Positions 44,257 through 54,568 of a DNA stretch of 64,000 bases are shown here, piece after piece (the stretch's first letter is position 1; each line of letters starts with the position of its first letter). The position numbers and the translations under genes were made by a program. The notes beneath the pieces were generated by a model that saw only the letters and a program-made list of their open reading frames with translations, was not told the origin of the DNA and did not search any database. Location of the stretch: positions 1,466,001-1,530,000 of the forward strand of contig NZ_CP092417.1 in NCBI RefSeq assembly GCF_023716865.1, read 5' to 3'. The stretch is from Endozoicomonas sp. SCSIO W0465. GTDB taxonomy: Bacteria; Pseudomonadota; Gammaproteobacteria; Pseudomonadales; Endozoicomonadaceae.

Positions 44257-46995
44257 ATGAACACAACTGCTTATTCTACCACCTATAAAGATTCCTCCGG
44301 GCCGATCTATAGCTCGCCTCCCGCTGGTGGAAGGGGAGGTGCCAGCGGGGCTGCGGCTGTGTCTGGATCTCCGGGAGCAACAGTGAGGCCGTTAACCTCT
44401 TCTGGTACCCGGGGGTTAAGACAAAATCCTGCCCGGAACGCTTATCAATATGCCGTAACAAGAGCGGTAACAACGACAGGAAATACAGAGGAGCTTCTTA
44501 CTCAGGGGTTTGACTTACTCAGGAAAAAGCAGTGGGACTCAGCGGCTAAGGTGTTTAAGGGAATCAAACCGACGACTCAAAACCAGAATGAACGTAAAGT
44601 CAATGGTCTTGCCCGGGCACTTTATCACCAGCCCGGGAAGGCCGGAGAGGCACTGGATGTATTAAAACAATTACCGGCTTTTGTCCAGACCACCACCTTG
44701 CTGACAAAGTCCAGGATTCTGGAAACACTGGAACGTTATCAAGAGGCAGAAAATCTGCTAAAGCGGATTGTTAAAAAGGAAGCGGGCGACCCTGAAAAAG
44801 GCAGGCCCTGCAAGCACCGTGATACAAATATCGCGTTGGCCCGTTTCTGGCAGAGGATGGGTAAGCTCGATAAAGCTGAACGTCTTTTAATCTCTACGTT
44901 CAGGCAGGAATCGGCAAAGGTGTGCGATCCGGAAGCAGGCAGGGCCTGCAAGCACCATGATACAAATATTGCGCTGGCCCGTCTCTGGCAGATGATGGGT
45001 AAGCTCGATAAAGCTGAACGTCTTTTAATCTCTACGTTCAGGCAGGAATCGGCAAAGGTGTGCGATCCGGAAGCAGGCAGGGCCTGCAAGAACCATGATA
45101 CGAATCTCACGCTGGCCTGTCACTGGCAGATGATGGGTAAGCACGATAACGCCGAACGTCTGCTGATCGCCACGTTCCGGCAGGAATCGGTTAAGGCGGG
45201 TGATCTGGAAGCAGGCAGGGCCTGCAAGAACCATGATACGAATCTCACGCTGGCCCGTCACTGGCAGATGATGGGTAAGCACGATAACGCCGAACGCCTG
45301 CTGATCGCCACGTTCCGGCAGGAATCGGCGAAGGTGGGTGACCTGGATGAAGGCAGGTCCTGCAAGCACCATGAGACCAATCTCACTCTGGCTCGTCACT
45401 GGCAGATAACGGGTAAGTACGATAAAGCCGAAAGTCTGCTGATCGCCACGTTCCGGCAGGAATCGGTTAAGGTGGGTGATCTGGAAGCAGGCAGGGCCTG
45501 CAAGAACCATGATACGAATCTCACACTGGCCCGCCACTGGCAGGTGATGGGTAAGTTCGATAAAGCCGAACGCTTGCTGATCGTTACCTTCAGGCAGGAA
45601 TCAGTGCAGCCGGGTGATCTGGAAGCAGGCAGAGCCTGCAAGAACCATGAGACGAATCTGGGGCTGGCCTGTCTTTGGCAGATGATGGGTAAGTTCGATA
45701 AAGCCGAACGTTTGCTGATCGCCACGTTCAGGCAGGAATCAGTCAAGGTGAGTGATCTGGAAGAAGACAGGGCCTGCAAGAATCATCAAACGAATCTGGG
45801 GTTGGCCCGCCACTGGCAGATGATAGGCAAGCACGATAAAGCCGAGCGTCTGCTGATCGCCACGTTCCGGCAGGAATCGGCGAAATCAAATGATCTGGAA
45901 GCAGGCAAGGCCTGCAAGCACCATGATACGAATCTCACGTTAGCCCGTCACTGGCAGACGATGGGTAAGCTCGATAACGCCGAACGTCTGCTAATCGCCA
46001 CGTTCAGGCAGGAATCGGCACAGGTGGGCGACCTGGCAGCAGGCATGGCCTGTAAGAACCATGAGACGGATCTTACGCTGGCCCGTCACTGGCAGATGAT
46101 GGACCAGCTCGATAAAGCCGAACGCCTGCTGATCGCCACGTTCCGGCAGGAGTCGGTGAAGGCGGGTGATCTGGAAGCAGGCAGGGCCTGCAAGCACCAT
46201 GAGACCAATCTCACGCTGGCCCGTCACTGGGAGTTCATGGGTAAGCTCGATAAAGCCGAACACCTGCTGATCGCCACGTTCAGGCAAGAATCCGCAGAGG
46301 CGGGTGACCCGAAAAAAGGTGGCGTCTGCAAGTACCATGATACGAATCTTACACTAGCCCGTCTTTGGCAGGGGATGGGTCAGTTTGATCAAGCTGAACG
46401 TCTTTTGATTGCCACGTTCAGGCAAGAATCGGCAAAGGAGAGTGATCTGGAAGAAGACAGACCCTGCCAGAACCATGAGACCAATCTCGCTCTGGCCCTT
46501 CTCTGGCGGATGATGGGTAAGGTTGATAAAGCCCAGCGTCTGCTCCAACAATGCCTTTGCGATAATACGTTGGTCGATATGCAAAAAGACCGTTACAGGC
46601 TGGCATTAGGCATTTTACACTGTGGAACCAATGAATTTGATATTTATATCGGAGATATTACCAACGGTGTAGATAAAGCACTTATCCAGTCAATCCATCG
46701 TTTCATGATTTATTGCGAACGTGTTGCTGACGACGGTTCGGAAGAGAATATATTACTCGATCAAGCCTTCAATGATGTGGATGAGGCTATGCAACTTCCT
46801 GCCACCAGTGAAAAGCGGGCACAATTGTTGTCGCAAAAAGCGCACATCATGAGAATGCAGAGAAAAGCTGAAAGTGAATGGCGCACGCTTTTTCAGCAAG
46901 CATCCTGTTTAGACCCTTCAAGAGTATTAAAAGAGAAAACCGAACCCTGGAGGAAAACAGAGCAGCGGGCGCTGAAAAAGTTAAACATCCTTTGA
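44257..46995 (+). CDS. TPR-like repeat protein, 13 units, stop overlapping the next start
   Basis: 912 residues from the ATG at 44257 (TTG five codons earlier possible). The N-terminal segment is like 31754. Units 8-9 with the neighbouring NHQTNLGL, KSNDLEAGK and VGDLAAGM linkers match the minus-arm gene 18012-21209. It ends early, KKLNIL, because the last bases before the stop are replaced directly by the head of the next gene: TTTGATGATGG gives TGA at 46993-46995 and ATG at 46995. This fused boundary lacks the spacer seen between the other genes and looks like a recombination junction. It would allow translational coupling. Confidence 0.85.
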   Translation: MNTTAYSTTYKDSSGPIYSSPPAGGRGGASGAAAVSGSPGATVRPLTSSGTRGLRQNPARNAYQYAVTRAVTTTGNTEELLTQGFDLLRKKQWDSAAKVFKGIKPTTQNQNERKVNGLARALYHQPGKAGEALDVLKQLPAFVQTTTLLTKSRILETLERYQEAENLLKRIVKKEAGDPEKGRPCKHRDTNIALARFWQRMGKLDKAERLLISTFRQESAKVCDPEAGRACKHHDTNIALARLWQMMGKLDKAERLLISTFRQESAKVCDPEAGRACKNHDTNLTLACHWQMMGKHDNAERLLIATFRQESVKAGDLEAGRACKNHDTNLTLARHWQMMGKHDNAERLLIATFRQESAKVGDLDEGRSCKHHETNLTLARHWQITGKYDKAESLLIATFRQESVKVGDLEAGRACKNHDTNLTLARHWQVMGKFDKAERLLIVTFRQESVQPGDLEAGRACKNHETNLGLACLWQMMGKFDKAERLLIATFRQESVKVSDLEEDRACKNHQTNLGLARHWQMIGKHDKAERLLIATFRQESAKSNDLEAGKACKHHDTNLTLARHWQTMGKLDNAERLLIATFRQESAQVGDLAAGMACKNHETDLTLARHWQMMDQLDKAERLLIATFRQESVKAGDLEAGRACKHHETNLTLARHWEFMGKLDKAEHLLIATFRQESAEAGDPKKGGVCKYHDTNLTLARLWQGMGQFDQAERLLIATFRQESAKESDLEEDRPCQNHETNLALALLWRMMGKVDKAQRLLQQCLCDNTLVDMQKDRYRLALGILHCGTNEFDIYIGDITNGVDKALIQSIHRFMIYCERVADDGSEENILLDQAFNDVDEAMQLPATSEKRAQLLSQKAHIMRMQRKAESEWRTLFQQASCLDPSRVLKEKTEPWRKTEQRALKKLNIL

Positions 46996-49355
46996 TGATG
47001 GAACCAAACTCGCTAAGGGTTGCCATTCAAGGCATGAACGCAATTGCCTATTCTACCATCTGTAAAAACTCCTCCGGGCCAGTCTACAGCTCACCTCCCG
47101 CTGGCGGAAGAGGAGGCGTTAGCTGGGCTGCGATTGTGTCAGGCGCTCCGGGAGCGACAGTGAAGCCGGTAAACTCTGCTGGCACCCCGGGGTTAAGACA
47201 AAATCCTGCCCAGGGTTCTTATCAATCTGCCGTAACAAGAGCGGTAAAAACGACAGAGGATATAGAGGAGCTTTTTGCTCAGGGGTTTGAATTACTCAGT
47301 AAAAGGCAGTGGAACTCAGCGGTTAAGGTGTTTCAGGCGATCAGACCGAACACTAAAAAACAGAATGAACGTAAAGTCAATGGTCTTGCCTGGGCACTGT
47401 ATCAGCAGCCCGGAAAGGCTGCAGAGGCACTGAATTTATTGAATCAACTACCGGCTTCTGTCCAGACCGGCACCCTGCTGACAAAGTCCAGGATTCTGGA
47501 AAAACTGGAACGTTATCAAGAGGCAGAAAATCTGCTAAAGCAGATTGTTAAAAAGGAAGCGGGCGACCCAGAAAGAGGCTGGGCTTGTAAGTACCATGGT
47601 ATCAATATTACGCTGGCCCGTCTCTGGCAGATAATAGGTAAACACGATCAGGCCGAGTGCCTGCTGATCGCCACGTTCAGGCAGGAATCGGCGAAGACAG
47701 ACGACCTGGAAACAGGCAGGGCATGCAAGTACCATGAGACAAATCTGGGGCTGGCCCGTCACTGGCAGATCATGGGTAAGCTTGATAAAGCCGAACGCCT
47801 GCTGATCGCCACCTTCAGGCAGGAATCGTCGACAGCAGGCGACCTGGAAGCAGGCAGGGCCTGCAAGCACCATGAAACGAATCTGGGGCTGGCCCTTCTC
47901 TGGCAGATGATGGGCAAGCTCGATAAAGCTGAACGCCTGCTGATCGCCACCTTCAGGCAAGAATCGTCGACGGCAAGCGACCTGGAAGCAGGCAGGGCCT
48001 GCAAGTACCATGAAACGAATCTGGGGCTGGCCCTTCTCTGGCAGATGATGGGCAAGCTCGATAAAGCTGAACGCCTGCTGATTGCCATGTTCAGGCAGGA
48101 ATCGGCCAGGACGGGCGACCCGGTAGCAGGCGGGGCTTGCAAGAACCATGAAACGAATCTTTCGCTGGCCCGTCACTGGCAGATAAAGGGTAAGCTCGAT
48201 AGAGCTGAACGCCTGCTGATCGCCACGTTCAGGCAGGAATCGGCCAAGGCGAGTGACCTGGAAGCAGGCAGGCCCTGCAAGAACCATGAGACGAATCTGG
48301 GGCTGGCCCGTCACTGGCAGATGATGGGTAAGCTCGATAAAGCCGAACACCTGCTGATCGCCACGTTCAGGCAGGAATCAGTCAAGGTGAGTGATCTGGA
48401 AGAAGACAAAGCCTGCAAGAATCATCAAACGAATCTGGGGCTGGCCCGCCACTGGCAGATGATAGGCAAGCACGATAAAGCTGAACGCCTGCTGATCGCT
48501 GCGTTCAGGCAGGAATCGGTGAACGCGGGTGATCTGGAAGAAGGCAGGGCCTGCAAGTACCATGAAACGAATCTGGGGCTGGCCCTTCTCTGGCAGATGA
48601 TGGGCAAGCTCGATAAAGCTGAGCGCCTGCTGATCGCTGCGTTCAGGCAGGAATCGGTAAACGCGGGCGATCTGGAAGCAGGCAGGGCTTGCAAGCACCA
48701 TGAAACGAATCTTGCGCTGGCCCGTCTCTGGCAGATGATGGGTAAGCTGGATAAAGCTGAATGCCTGCTGATCGCTACGTTAAGGCAGGAATCAGCGCAG
48801 GCAGGAGGCAGGACCTGCAAGCATCATGAGATCAATCTGGGGCTGGCCCGTCTCTGGCAGATGATGGGTAAGGTCGATAACGCCCAACGTCTGATCCAGC
48901 AATGCCTGTCTGATAGTACGTTGGCCGAGGTTCAAAAAGACCGTTACAGACTGACATTATGCATTCTGAATTCCGGGACCAATGAATTTGACAGGTATAT
49001 TGGAGACATCACCAACGGTGTCGATAAGGCTCTGGCCCAGTCAATCCATCGATTCAGGATTTATTGTGAACGTGTTGCTGAAAACGGTTTGGAAGAGCCT
49101 GTATTCCTGGATCAAGCTTTCAATTATGTGGAGGAGGCTATGCAGCTTTCTTCCTGTAGTGAAAAGCGGGCACAATTGCTGTCGCAAAAAGCGCACATCC
49201 TGAGAATGCAGAAAAAGGCTGAAAGCGAATGGCAATGGCTTTTTCAGCAAGCATCCTGTTTAGACCCTTCAAGAGTATTAAAAGCAAAAACCGATCCCTG
49301 GAGGAAAACAGAGCAGCGGGCGCTGAAAAAGTTAAACATCCTGAGTCCCGCTTAA
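46995..49355 (+). CDS. TPR-like repeat protein, 10 units
   Basis: In-frame leader class, MMEPNSLRVAIQGMNAIAYS, starting one base inside the previous stop codon. Reading on upstream would only add out-of-context residues from the previous gene's cap. Ten units; three consecutive ones (near 47860-48130) are nearly identical. The ninth unit is shortened by four residues (QESAQAGGRTCK, lacking DLEA), the same deletion as in 52244-54568, which marks common descent of this tail. Cap with HSGTNEF-type variation (NSGTNEFDRYIGDITNG) and LSSCSEKRAQLL. Confidence 0.85.
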   Translation: MMEPNSLRVAIQGMNAIAYSTICKNSSGPVYSSPPAGGRGGVSWAAIVSGAPGATVKPVNSAGTPGLRQNPAQGSYQSAVTRAVKTTEDIEELFAQGFELLSKRQWNSAVKVFQAIRPNTKKQNERKVNGLAWALYQQPGKAAEALNLLNQLPASVQTGTLLTKSRILEKLERYQEAENLLKQIVKKEAGDPERGWACKYHGINITLARLWQIIGKHDQAECLLIATFRQESAKTDDLETGRACKYHETNLGLARHWQIMGKLDKAERLLIATFRQESSTAGDLEAGRACKHHETNLGLALLWQMMGKLDKAERLLIATFRQESSTASDLEAGRACKYHETNLGLALLWQMMGKLDKAERLLIAMFRQESARTGDPVAGGACKNHETNLSLARHWQIKGKLDRAERLLIATFRQESAKASDLEAGRPCKNHETNLGLARHWQMMGKLDKAEHLLIATFRQESVKVSDLEEDKACKNHQTNLGLARHWQMIGKHDKAERLLIAAFRQESVNAGDLEEGRACKYHETNLGLALLWQMMGKLDKAERLLIAAFRQESVNAGDLEAGRACKHHETNLALARLWQMMGKLDKAECLLIATLRQESAQAGGRTCKHHEINLGLARLWQMMGKVDNAQRLIQQCLSDSTLAEVQKDRYRLTLCILNSGTNEFDRYIGDITNGVDKALAQSIHRFRIYCERVAENGLEEPVFLDQAFNYVEEAMQLSSCSEKRAQLLSQKAHILRMQKKAESEWQWLFQQASCLDPSRVLKAKTDPWRKTEQRALKKLNILSPA

Positions 49356-49425
49356 CGATTTGCCAGCTGTTCCATTATCGGATTGATGATGGAACCAAAC
49401 TCGCTAAGGATTGTCATGTCAAGAC

Positions 49426-52173
49426 ATGAACACAACTGCTTATTCTACCACCTATAAAGATTCCTCCGGGCCGATCTATAGCTCGCCTCCCACTGGTGGA
49501 AGGGGAGGTGCTAGCGGGGCTGCGGCTGTGTCTGGATCTCCGGGAGCGACAGTGAGGCCGGTAACCTCTGCTGGTACCTGGGGATTAAGACAAAATCCTG
49601 CCCGGGGTTCTGATCAATCTGCCGTAACAAGAGCAGTAACAACGACAGGAAATACAGAGGAGCTTCTTTCTCAGGGGTTTGACTTACTCAGAAAAAAGCA
49701 GTGGGACTCAGCGGCTAAGGTGTTTAAGGGAATCAAACCGACGACTCAAAACCAGAATGAACGTAAGGTCAATGGTCTTGCCCGGGCACTTTATCACCAG
49801 CCCGGGAAGGCCGGAGAGGCACTGGATGTATTAAATCAATTACCGGCTTTTGTCCAGACCACCACCTTGCTGACAAAGTCCAGGATTCTGGAAGCACTAA
49901 AACGTTATCAAGAGGCAGAAGATCTGCTGAAGCAGATTGTTGAGAAGGAAGCAGGCGATTCGGAAAAAGGCAGGGCCTGCAGGCACCATGATACGAATAT
50001 CACGCTGGCTCGTCTCTGGCAGATGACGGGTAAGCTCGATAAAGCTGAACGTCTTTTAATCTCTACGTTCAGGCAGGAGTCCGCAAAGGTGTGCAATCCG
50101 GAAGCAGGCAGGGCCTGCAAGAACCATGATACGAATCTCACGCTGGCCTGTCACTGGCAGATGATGGGTAAGCACGATAACGCCGAACGCCTGCTGATCG
50201 CCACGTTCCGGCAGGAATCGGTTAAAGCGGGTGATCTGGAAGCAGGCAGGGCCTGCAAGAACTATGATACGAATCTCACGCTGGCCTGTCACTGGCAGAT
50301 GATGGGTAAGCACGATAACGCCGAACGCCTGCTGATCGCCACGTTCCGGCAGGAATCGGTTAAAGCGGGTGATCTGGAAGCAGGCAGGGCCTGCAAGAAC
50401 CATGATACGAATCTCACGCTGGCTCGTCACTGGCAGATAACGGGTAAGCACGATAAAGCCGAAAGTCTGTTGATCGCCACGTTCCGGCAGGAATCGGTTA
50501 AGGCGGGTGATCTGGAAGCAGGCAGGGCTTGCAAGTATCATGAGACCAATCTCACTCTGGCTCGTCACTGGGAGATAATGGCTAAGCACGATAAAGCCGA
50601 AAGTCTGCTGATCGCCACGTTCCGGCAGGAATCGGTACAGGTGGGCGACCTGGAAGCAGGCAGAGCCTGCAAGAACCATGAGACGAATCTGGGGCTGTCC
50701 CGTCTCTGGCAGGTGATGGGTAAGCTCGATAAGGCCGAACACCTGCTGATCGCTACGTGCAGACAGGAGTCGTTGCAGCCTGGCGATCTGGAATCAGGCA
50801 GGGCCTGTAAGTACCATGATACGAATATCACGCTGGCCCGTCTCTGGCAGATGATGGGTAAGCACGATAACGCCGAACGCCTGCTGATCGCCACGTTCCG
50901 GCAGGAATCGGCGCAGGTGGGTGACCTGGATGAAGGCAGGCCCTGCAAGCACCATGAGACCAATCTCGCTCTGGCTCGTCACTGGCAGATGATGGGTAAG
51001 CACGATAACGCCGAACGCCTGCTGATCGCCACGTTCCGGCAGGAATCGGCGCAGGTGGGGGACCTGGATGAAGGCAGGCCCTGCAAGCACCATGAGACCA
51101 ATCTCGCTCTGGCTCGTCACTGGCAGATAATGGGTAAGCACGATAAAGCCGAAAGCCTGCTGATTGCCACGTTCCGGCAAGAATCGGCAAAGGAGTGTGA
51201 TCTGGAAGAAGACAGACCCTGCCAGAACCATGAGACCAATCTCGCTCTGGCCCGTCACTGGCAGATGATGGGTAAGCTCGATCAAGCCGAAGGTCTGCTG
51301 ATCGTCACGTTCCGGCAGGAATCAGTGCAGGCGGATGACCTGGAAGAAGGCGGGGCATGCCAGAACCATGAGACGAATCTTGGGCTGATCCGCCTCTGGC
51401 AGATGATGGGTAAGCTACATAAAGCCGAACGTTTGCTGATCGCCACGTTCAGGCAGGAGTCGGTGAAGGGCTGCGAACCGGAAGCAGGCAGTGCTTGCAA
51501 GAATCATGAGACGAATCTGGGGCTGGCCCTTCTCTGGGAGATTATGGGCAAGCTCGATAAAGCCGAACATCTGCTGGTCACCATGCTCAGGCAGGAATCC
51601 GCAAAGGCGGGTAACCTGGAAGCAGGCAGAGCCTGCAAGAACCATGAGACGAACCTGGCGCTGGCCCGTCTCTGGCGGATGATGGGCAAGGTTGATAAAG
51701 CCCGGCGTCTGCTCCAACAATGCCTTTGCGATAATACTTTGGTCGATATGCAAAAAGACCGTTACAGGCTGGCATTAGGCATTTTACATTGTGGAACCAA
51801 TGAATTTGATATTTATATCGGAGATATTACCAACGGTGTAGATAAAGCACTTATCCAGTCAATCCATCGTTTCATGATTTATTGCAAACGTGTTGCTGAC
51901 GACGGTTCGCAAGAGAGTATATTACTCGATCAAGCCTTCAATGATGTGGATGAGGCTATGCAACTTCCTGCCACCAGTGAAAAGCGGGCACAATTGTTGT
52001 CGCAAAAAGCGCACATCATGAGAATGCAGAGAAAAGCTGAAAGTGAATGGCGCACGCTTTTTCAGCAAGCATCCTGTTTAGACCCTTCAAGAGCATTAAA
52101 AGAGAAAACCGATCCCTGGAGGAAAACAGAGCAGCGGGCGCTGAAAAAGTTAAACATCCTGAGTCCCGCTTAA
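49426..52173 (+). CDS. TPR-like repeat protein, 13 units; close copy of 31754-34640
   Basis: 915 residues from ATG (TTG at 49411 possible), shifted-leader class. Almost every unit corresponds to one in the 31754 gene, including the rare ESAKVCNPEAG unit, EIMAKHDKAESL, CRQESLQPGDLESGR and RQESVKGCEPEAGSACKN. It has one unit fewer overall and an intact cap (GDITNGVDKALIQ). It contains adjacent duplicated units around 50110-50400 that differ at only a few bases. The pair shows how gene copies gain or lose single 138-bp units after duplication. Confidence 0.87.
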   Translation: MNTTAYSTTYKDSSGPIYSSPPTGGRGGASGAAAVSGSPGATVRPVTSAGTWGLRQNPARGSDQSAVTRAVTTTGNTEELLSQGFDLLRKKQWDSAAKVFKGIKPTTQNQNERKVNGLARALYHQPGKAGEALDVLNQLPAFVQTTTLLTKSRILEALKRYQEAEDLLKQIVEKEAGDSEKGRACRHHDTNITLARLWQMTGKLDKAERLLISTFRQESAKVCNPEAGRACKNHDTNLTLACHWQMMGKHDNAERLLIATFRQESVKAGDLEAGRACKNYDTNLTLACHWQMMGKHDNAERLLIATFRQESVKAGDLEAGRACKNHDTNLTLARHWQITGKHDKAESLLIATFRQESVKAGDLEAGRACKYHETNLTLARHWEIMAKHDKAESLLIATFRQESVQVGDLEAGRACKNHETNLGLSRLWQVMGKLDKAEHLLIATCRQESLQPGDLESGRACKYHDTNITLARLWQMMGKHDNAERLLIATFRQESAQVGDLDEGRPCKHHETNLALARHWQMMGKHDNAERLLIATFRQESAQVGDLDEGRPCKHHETNLALARHWQIMGKHDKAESLLIATFRQESAKECDLEEDRPCQNHETNLALARHWQMMGKLDQAEGLLIVTFRQESVQADDLEEGGACQNHETNLGLIRLWQMMGKLHKAERLLIATFRQESVKGCEPEAGSACKNHETNLGLALLWEIMGKLDKAEHLLVTMLRQESAKAGNLEAGRACKNHETNLALARLWRMMGKVDKARRLLQQCLCDNTLVDMQKDRYRLALGILHCGTNEFDIYIGDITNGVDKALIQSIHRFMIYCKRVADDGSQESILLDQAFNDVDEAMQLPATSEKRAQLLSQKAHIMRMQRKAESEWRTLFQQASCLDPSRALKEKTDPWRKTEQRALKKLNILSPA

Positions 52174-52243
52174 CGATTTGCCAGCTGTTCCATTATCTGA
52201 TCGATGATGGAACCAAACTCGCTAAGGATTGTCATGTCAAGAC

Positions 52244-54568
52244 ATGAACACAACTGCTTATTCTACCACCTATAAAGATTCCTCCGGGCCAATCTATAGC
52301 TCGCCTCCCGTTGGTGGAACAGGAGGTGCTAGCGGGACTGCGGCTGTGTCTGGATCTCCGGGAGCGGCAGTGAGGCCGGTAACCTCTTCTGGTACCCGGG
52401 GATTAAGACAAAATCCTGCCCGGAACGGTTATCAATATGCCGTAACAAGAGCGGTAACAACGACAGGAAATACAGAGGAGCTTCTTACTCAGGGGTTTGA
52501 CTTACTCAGGAAAAAGCAGTGGGAATCAGCGGCTAAGGTGTTTAAGGCAATCAAACCAACGACTCAAAAACAGAATGAACATAAAGTTAATGGTCTTGCC
52601 CGGGCTCTTTATCACCAGCCCGGAAAGGCAGGAGAGGCACTGGATGTATTAAATCAACTATCGGCTTCTGTCCAGACCGGTACCTTGATGACAAAGTGCA
52701 GGATTCTGCAAGCACTGGAACGTTATCAAGAGGCAGAAGCTCTGCTAAAGCAGATTGTTAAGAAGGAAGCGGGCAACCCGGAAAAAGGCAGGATCTGCAA
52801 GCAGCAGCGTGAGGCAAATCTCATGCTGGTGCGCCACTGGGAAATGGTGGGTAAGCTCGATCAAGCCGAACGCCTGCTGATCATCATGTTCAGGCAGGAA
52901 TCGGTGAAGGTAGGTGACCTGGAAGCAGGCAGGGCCTGCAAGCACCATGATGTGAATCTCACGCTGTCTCGTCTCTGGCAGATGATGGGTAAACTCGATA
53001 AGGCCGAGCGCTTGCTGATTGCCACGTTCAAGCAGGAATCGGCAAAGACGGGCGACCCGGAAGCAGGCGGGGCCTGCAAGAACCATGATACGAATCTCAC
53101 ACTGGCCCGCCACTGGCAGATGATGGGTAAGTTCGATAAAGCCGAACGCTTGCTGATCGCTACCTTCAGGCAGGAATCGCTGCAGCCGGGTGATCTGGAA
53201 GCAGGCAGAGCCTGCAAGAACCATGATACGAATCTGGGGCAGGCCCGTCTTTGGCAGATGATGGGTAAGTTCGATAAAGCCGAACGCCTGCTGATCGCTA
53301 CGTTCAGACAGGAATCGGTGCAGGCAGGTGACCCGGAAGCAGGCAGAGCCTGCAAGCACCATGAGACGAATCTGACACTGGCCCGCCACTGGCAGATGAT
53401 GGGCAAGCTCGACATAGCCGAACGCCTGCTGATCGCTACGTTCAGGCAGGAATCGGTGAAGCCGGACGATCTGGAAGCAGGCAGTGCCTGTAACAACCAT
53501 GAGACGAATCTTACGCTGGCCCGTCACTGGCAGATAATGGGCAAGCTCGATAATGCTGAACACCTGCTGATCGCCACGTTCAGGCAGGAATCAGTCAAGG
53601 TGAGTGATCTGGAAGAAGACAGGGCCTGCAAGAATCATCAAACGAATCTGGGGCTGGCCCGTCACTGGCAGATGATAGGCAAGCACGATAAAGCCGAACG
53701 CCTGCTGATCGCTGCGTTCAGGCAGGAATCAGTGAACGCGGGCGATCTGGAAGAAGGCAGGGCCTGCAAGTACCATGAAACGAATCTGGGGCTGGCCCTT
53801 CTCTGGCAGATGATGGGCAAGCTCGATAAATCTGAACGCCTGCTGATCGCTGCGTTCAGGCAGGAATCGGTAAACGCGGGTGATCTGGAAGCAGGCAGGG
53901 CCTGCAAGCACCATGAAACGAATCTGGGGCTGGCCCGTCTCTGGCAGATGATGTGTAAGCTGGATAAAGCTGAATGCCTGCTGATCGCTACGTTAAGGCA
54001 GGAATCAGCGCAGGCAGGAGGCAGGACCTGCAAGCATCATGAGATCAATCTGGGGCTGGCCCGTCTCTGGCAGATGATGGGTAAGGTCGATAACGCCCAA
54101 CGTCTGCTCCAGCGATGCCTGTCTGATAATACGTTGGTCGAGGTTCAAAAAGACCGTTACCGGCTGGCATTGTGCATTATACATTCCGGGACCAATGAAT
54201 TTGATAGGTATATTGGAGACATCATTAACTGTGTCGATAAGGCACTTGCCCAGTCAATCCATCGTTTCAGGATTTATTGTGAGCGTGTCGGCAAAAACGG
54301 TTCAGAAGAGCCTGTTTTACTCGATCAAGCCTTCAATTACGTGGAGGAGGCTATGCAACTTCCGTCCACTAGTGAAAAGCGGGCACAATTGCTGTCGCAA
54401 AAAGCGCACATCATGAGAATGCAGAAAAAGGCTGAAAGCGAATGGCAATCGCTTTTTCAGCAAGCATCCTGCTTGGACCCTTCAAGAGCATTAAAAGAAA
54501 AAACAGAGCCTTGGAGGAAAACTGAGAAGCGGGTGCTGGAAATGTTAAATATCCTGAGCCCCACTTGA
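52244..54568 (+). CDS. TPR-like repeat protein, 10 units
   Basis: 774 residues from ATG 52244 (TTG 52229 possible). The head is of the 31754/44257 type. Units 1-5 match 38165 (QQREANLMLVRHW, HHDVNLTLSRLW, FDKAERL twice, LDIAERL), and units 7-10 match 46995, including the four-residue deletion QAGGRTCK. It is thus another chimera. The cap ends VLEMLNILSPT. It is followed by the longest spacer of the arm (161 bp). Confidence 0.85.
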   Translation: MNTTAYSTTYKDSSGPIYSSPPVGGTGGASGTAAVSGSPGAAVRPVTSSGTRGLRQNPARNGYQYAVTRAVTTTGNTEELLTQGFDLLRKKQWESAAKVFKAIKPTTQKQNEHKVNGLARALYHQPGKAGEALDVLNQLSASVQTGTLMTKCRILQALERYQEAEALLKQIVKKEAGNPEKGRICKQQREANLMLVRHWEMVGKLDQAERLLIIMFRQESVKVGDLEAGRACKHHDVNLTLSRLWQMMGKLDKAERLLIATFKQESAKTGDPEAGGACKNHDTNLTLARHWQMMGKFDKAERLLIATFRQESLQPGDLEAGRACKNHDTNLGQARLWQMMGKFDKAERLLIATFRQESVQAGDPEAGRACKHHETNLTLARHWQMMGKLDIAERLLIATFRQESVKPDDLEAGSACNNHETNLTLARHWQIMGKLDNAEHLLIATFRQESVKVSDLEEDRACKNHQTNLGLARHWQMIGKHDKAERLLIAAFRQESVNAGDLEEGRACKYHETNLGLALLWQMMGKLDKSERLLIAAFRQESVNAGDLEAGRACKHHETNLGLARLWQMMCKLDKAECLLIATLRQESAQAGGRTCKHHEINLGLARLWQMMGKVDNAQRLLQRCLSDNTLVEVQKDRYRLALCIIHSGTNEFDRYIGDIINCVDKALAQSIHRFRIYCERVGKNGSEEPVLLDQAFNYVEEAMQLPSTSEKRAQLLSQKAHIMRMQKKAESEWQSLFQQASCLDPSRALKEKTEPWRKTEKRVLEMLNILSPT

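Noticed and set aside
46878..46994. Upstream extension of the 46995 gene (39 extra codons)
   Set aside because: The extension runs through the cap of the previous gene in a foreign frame. The family head starts at the ATG at 46995.
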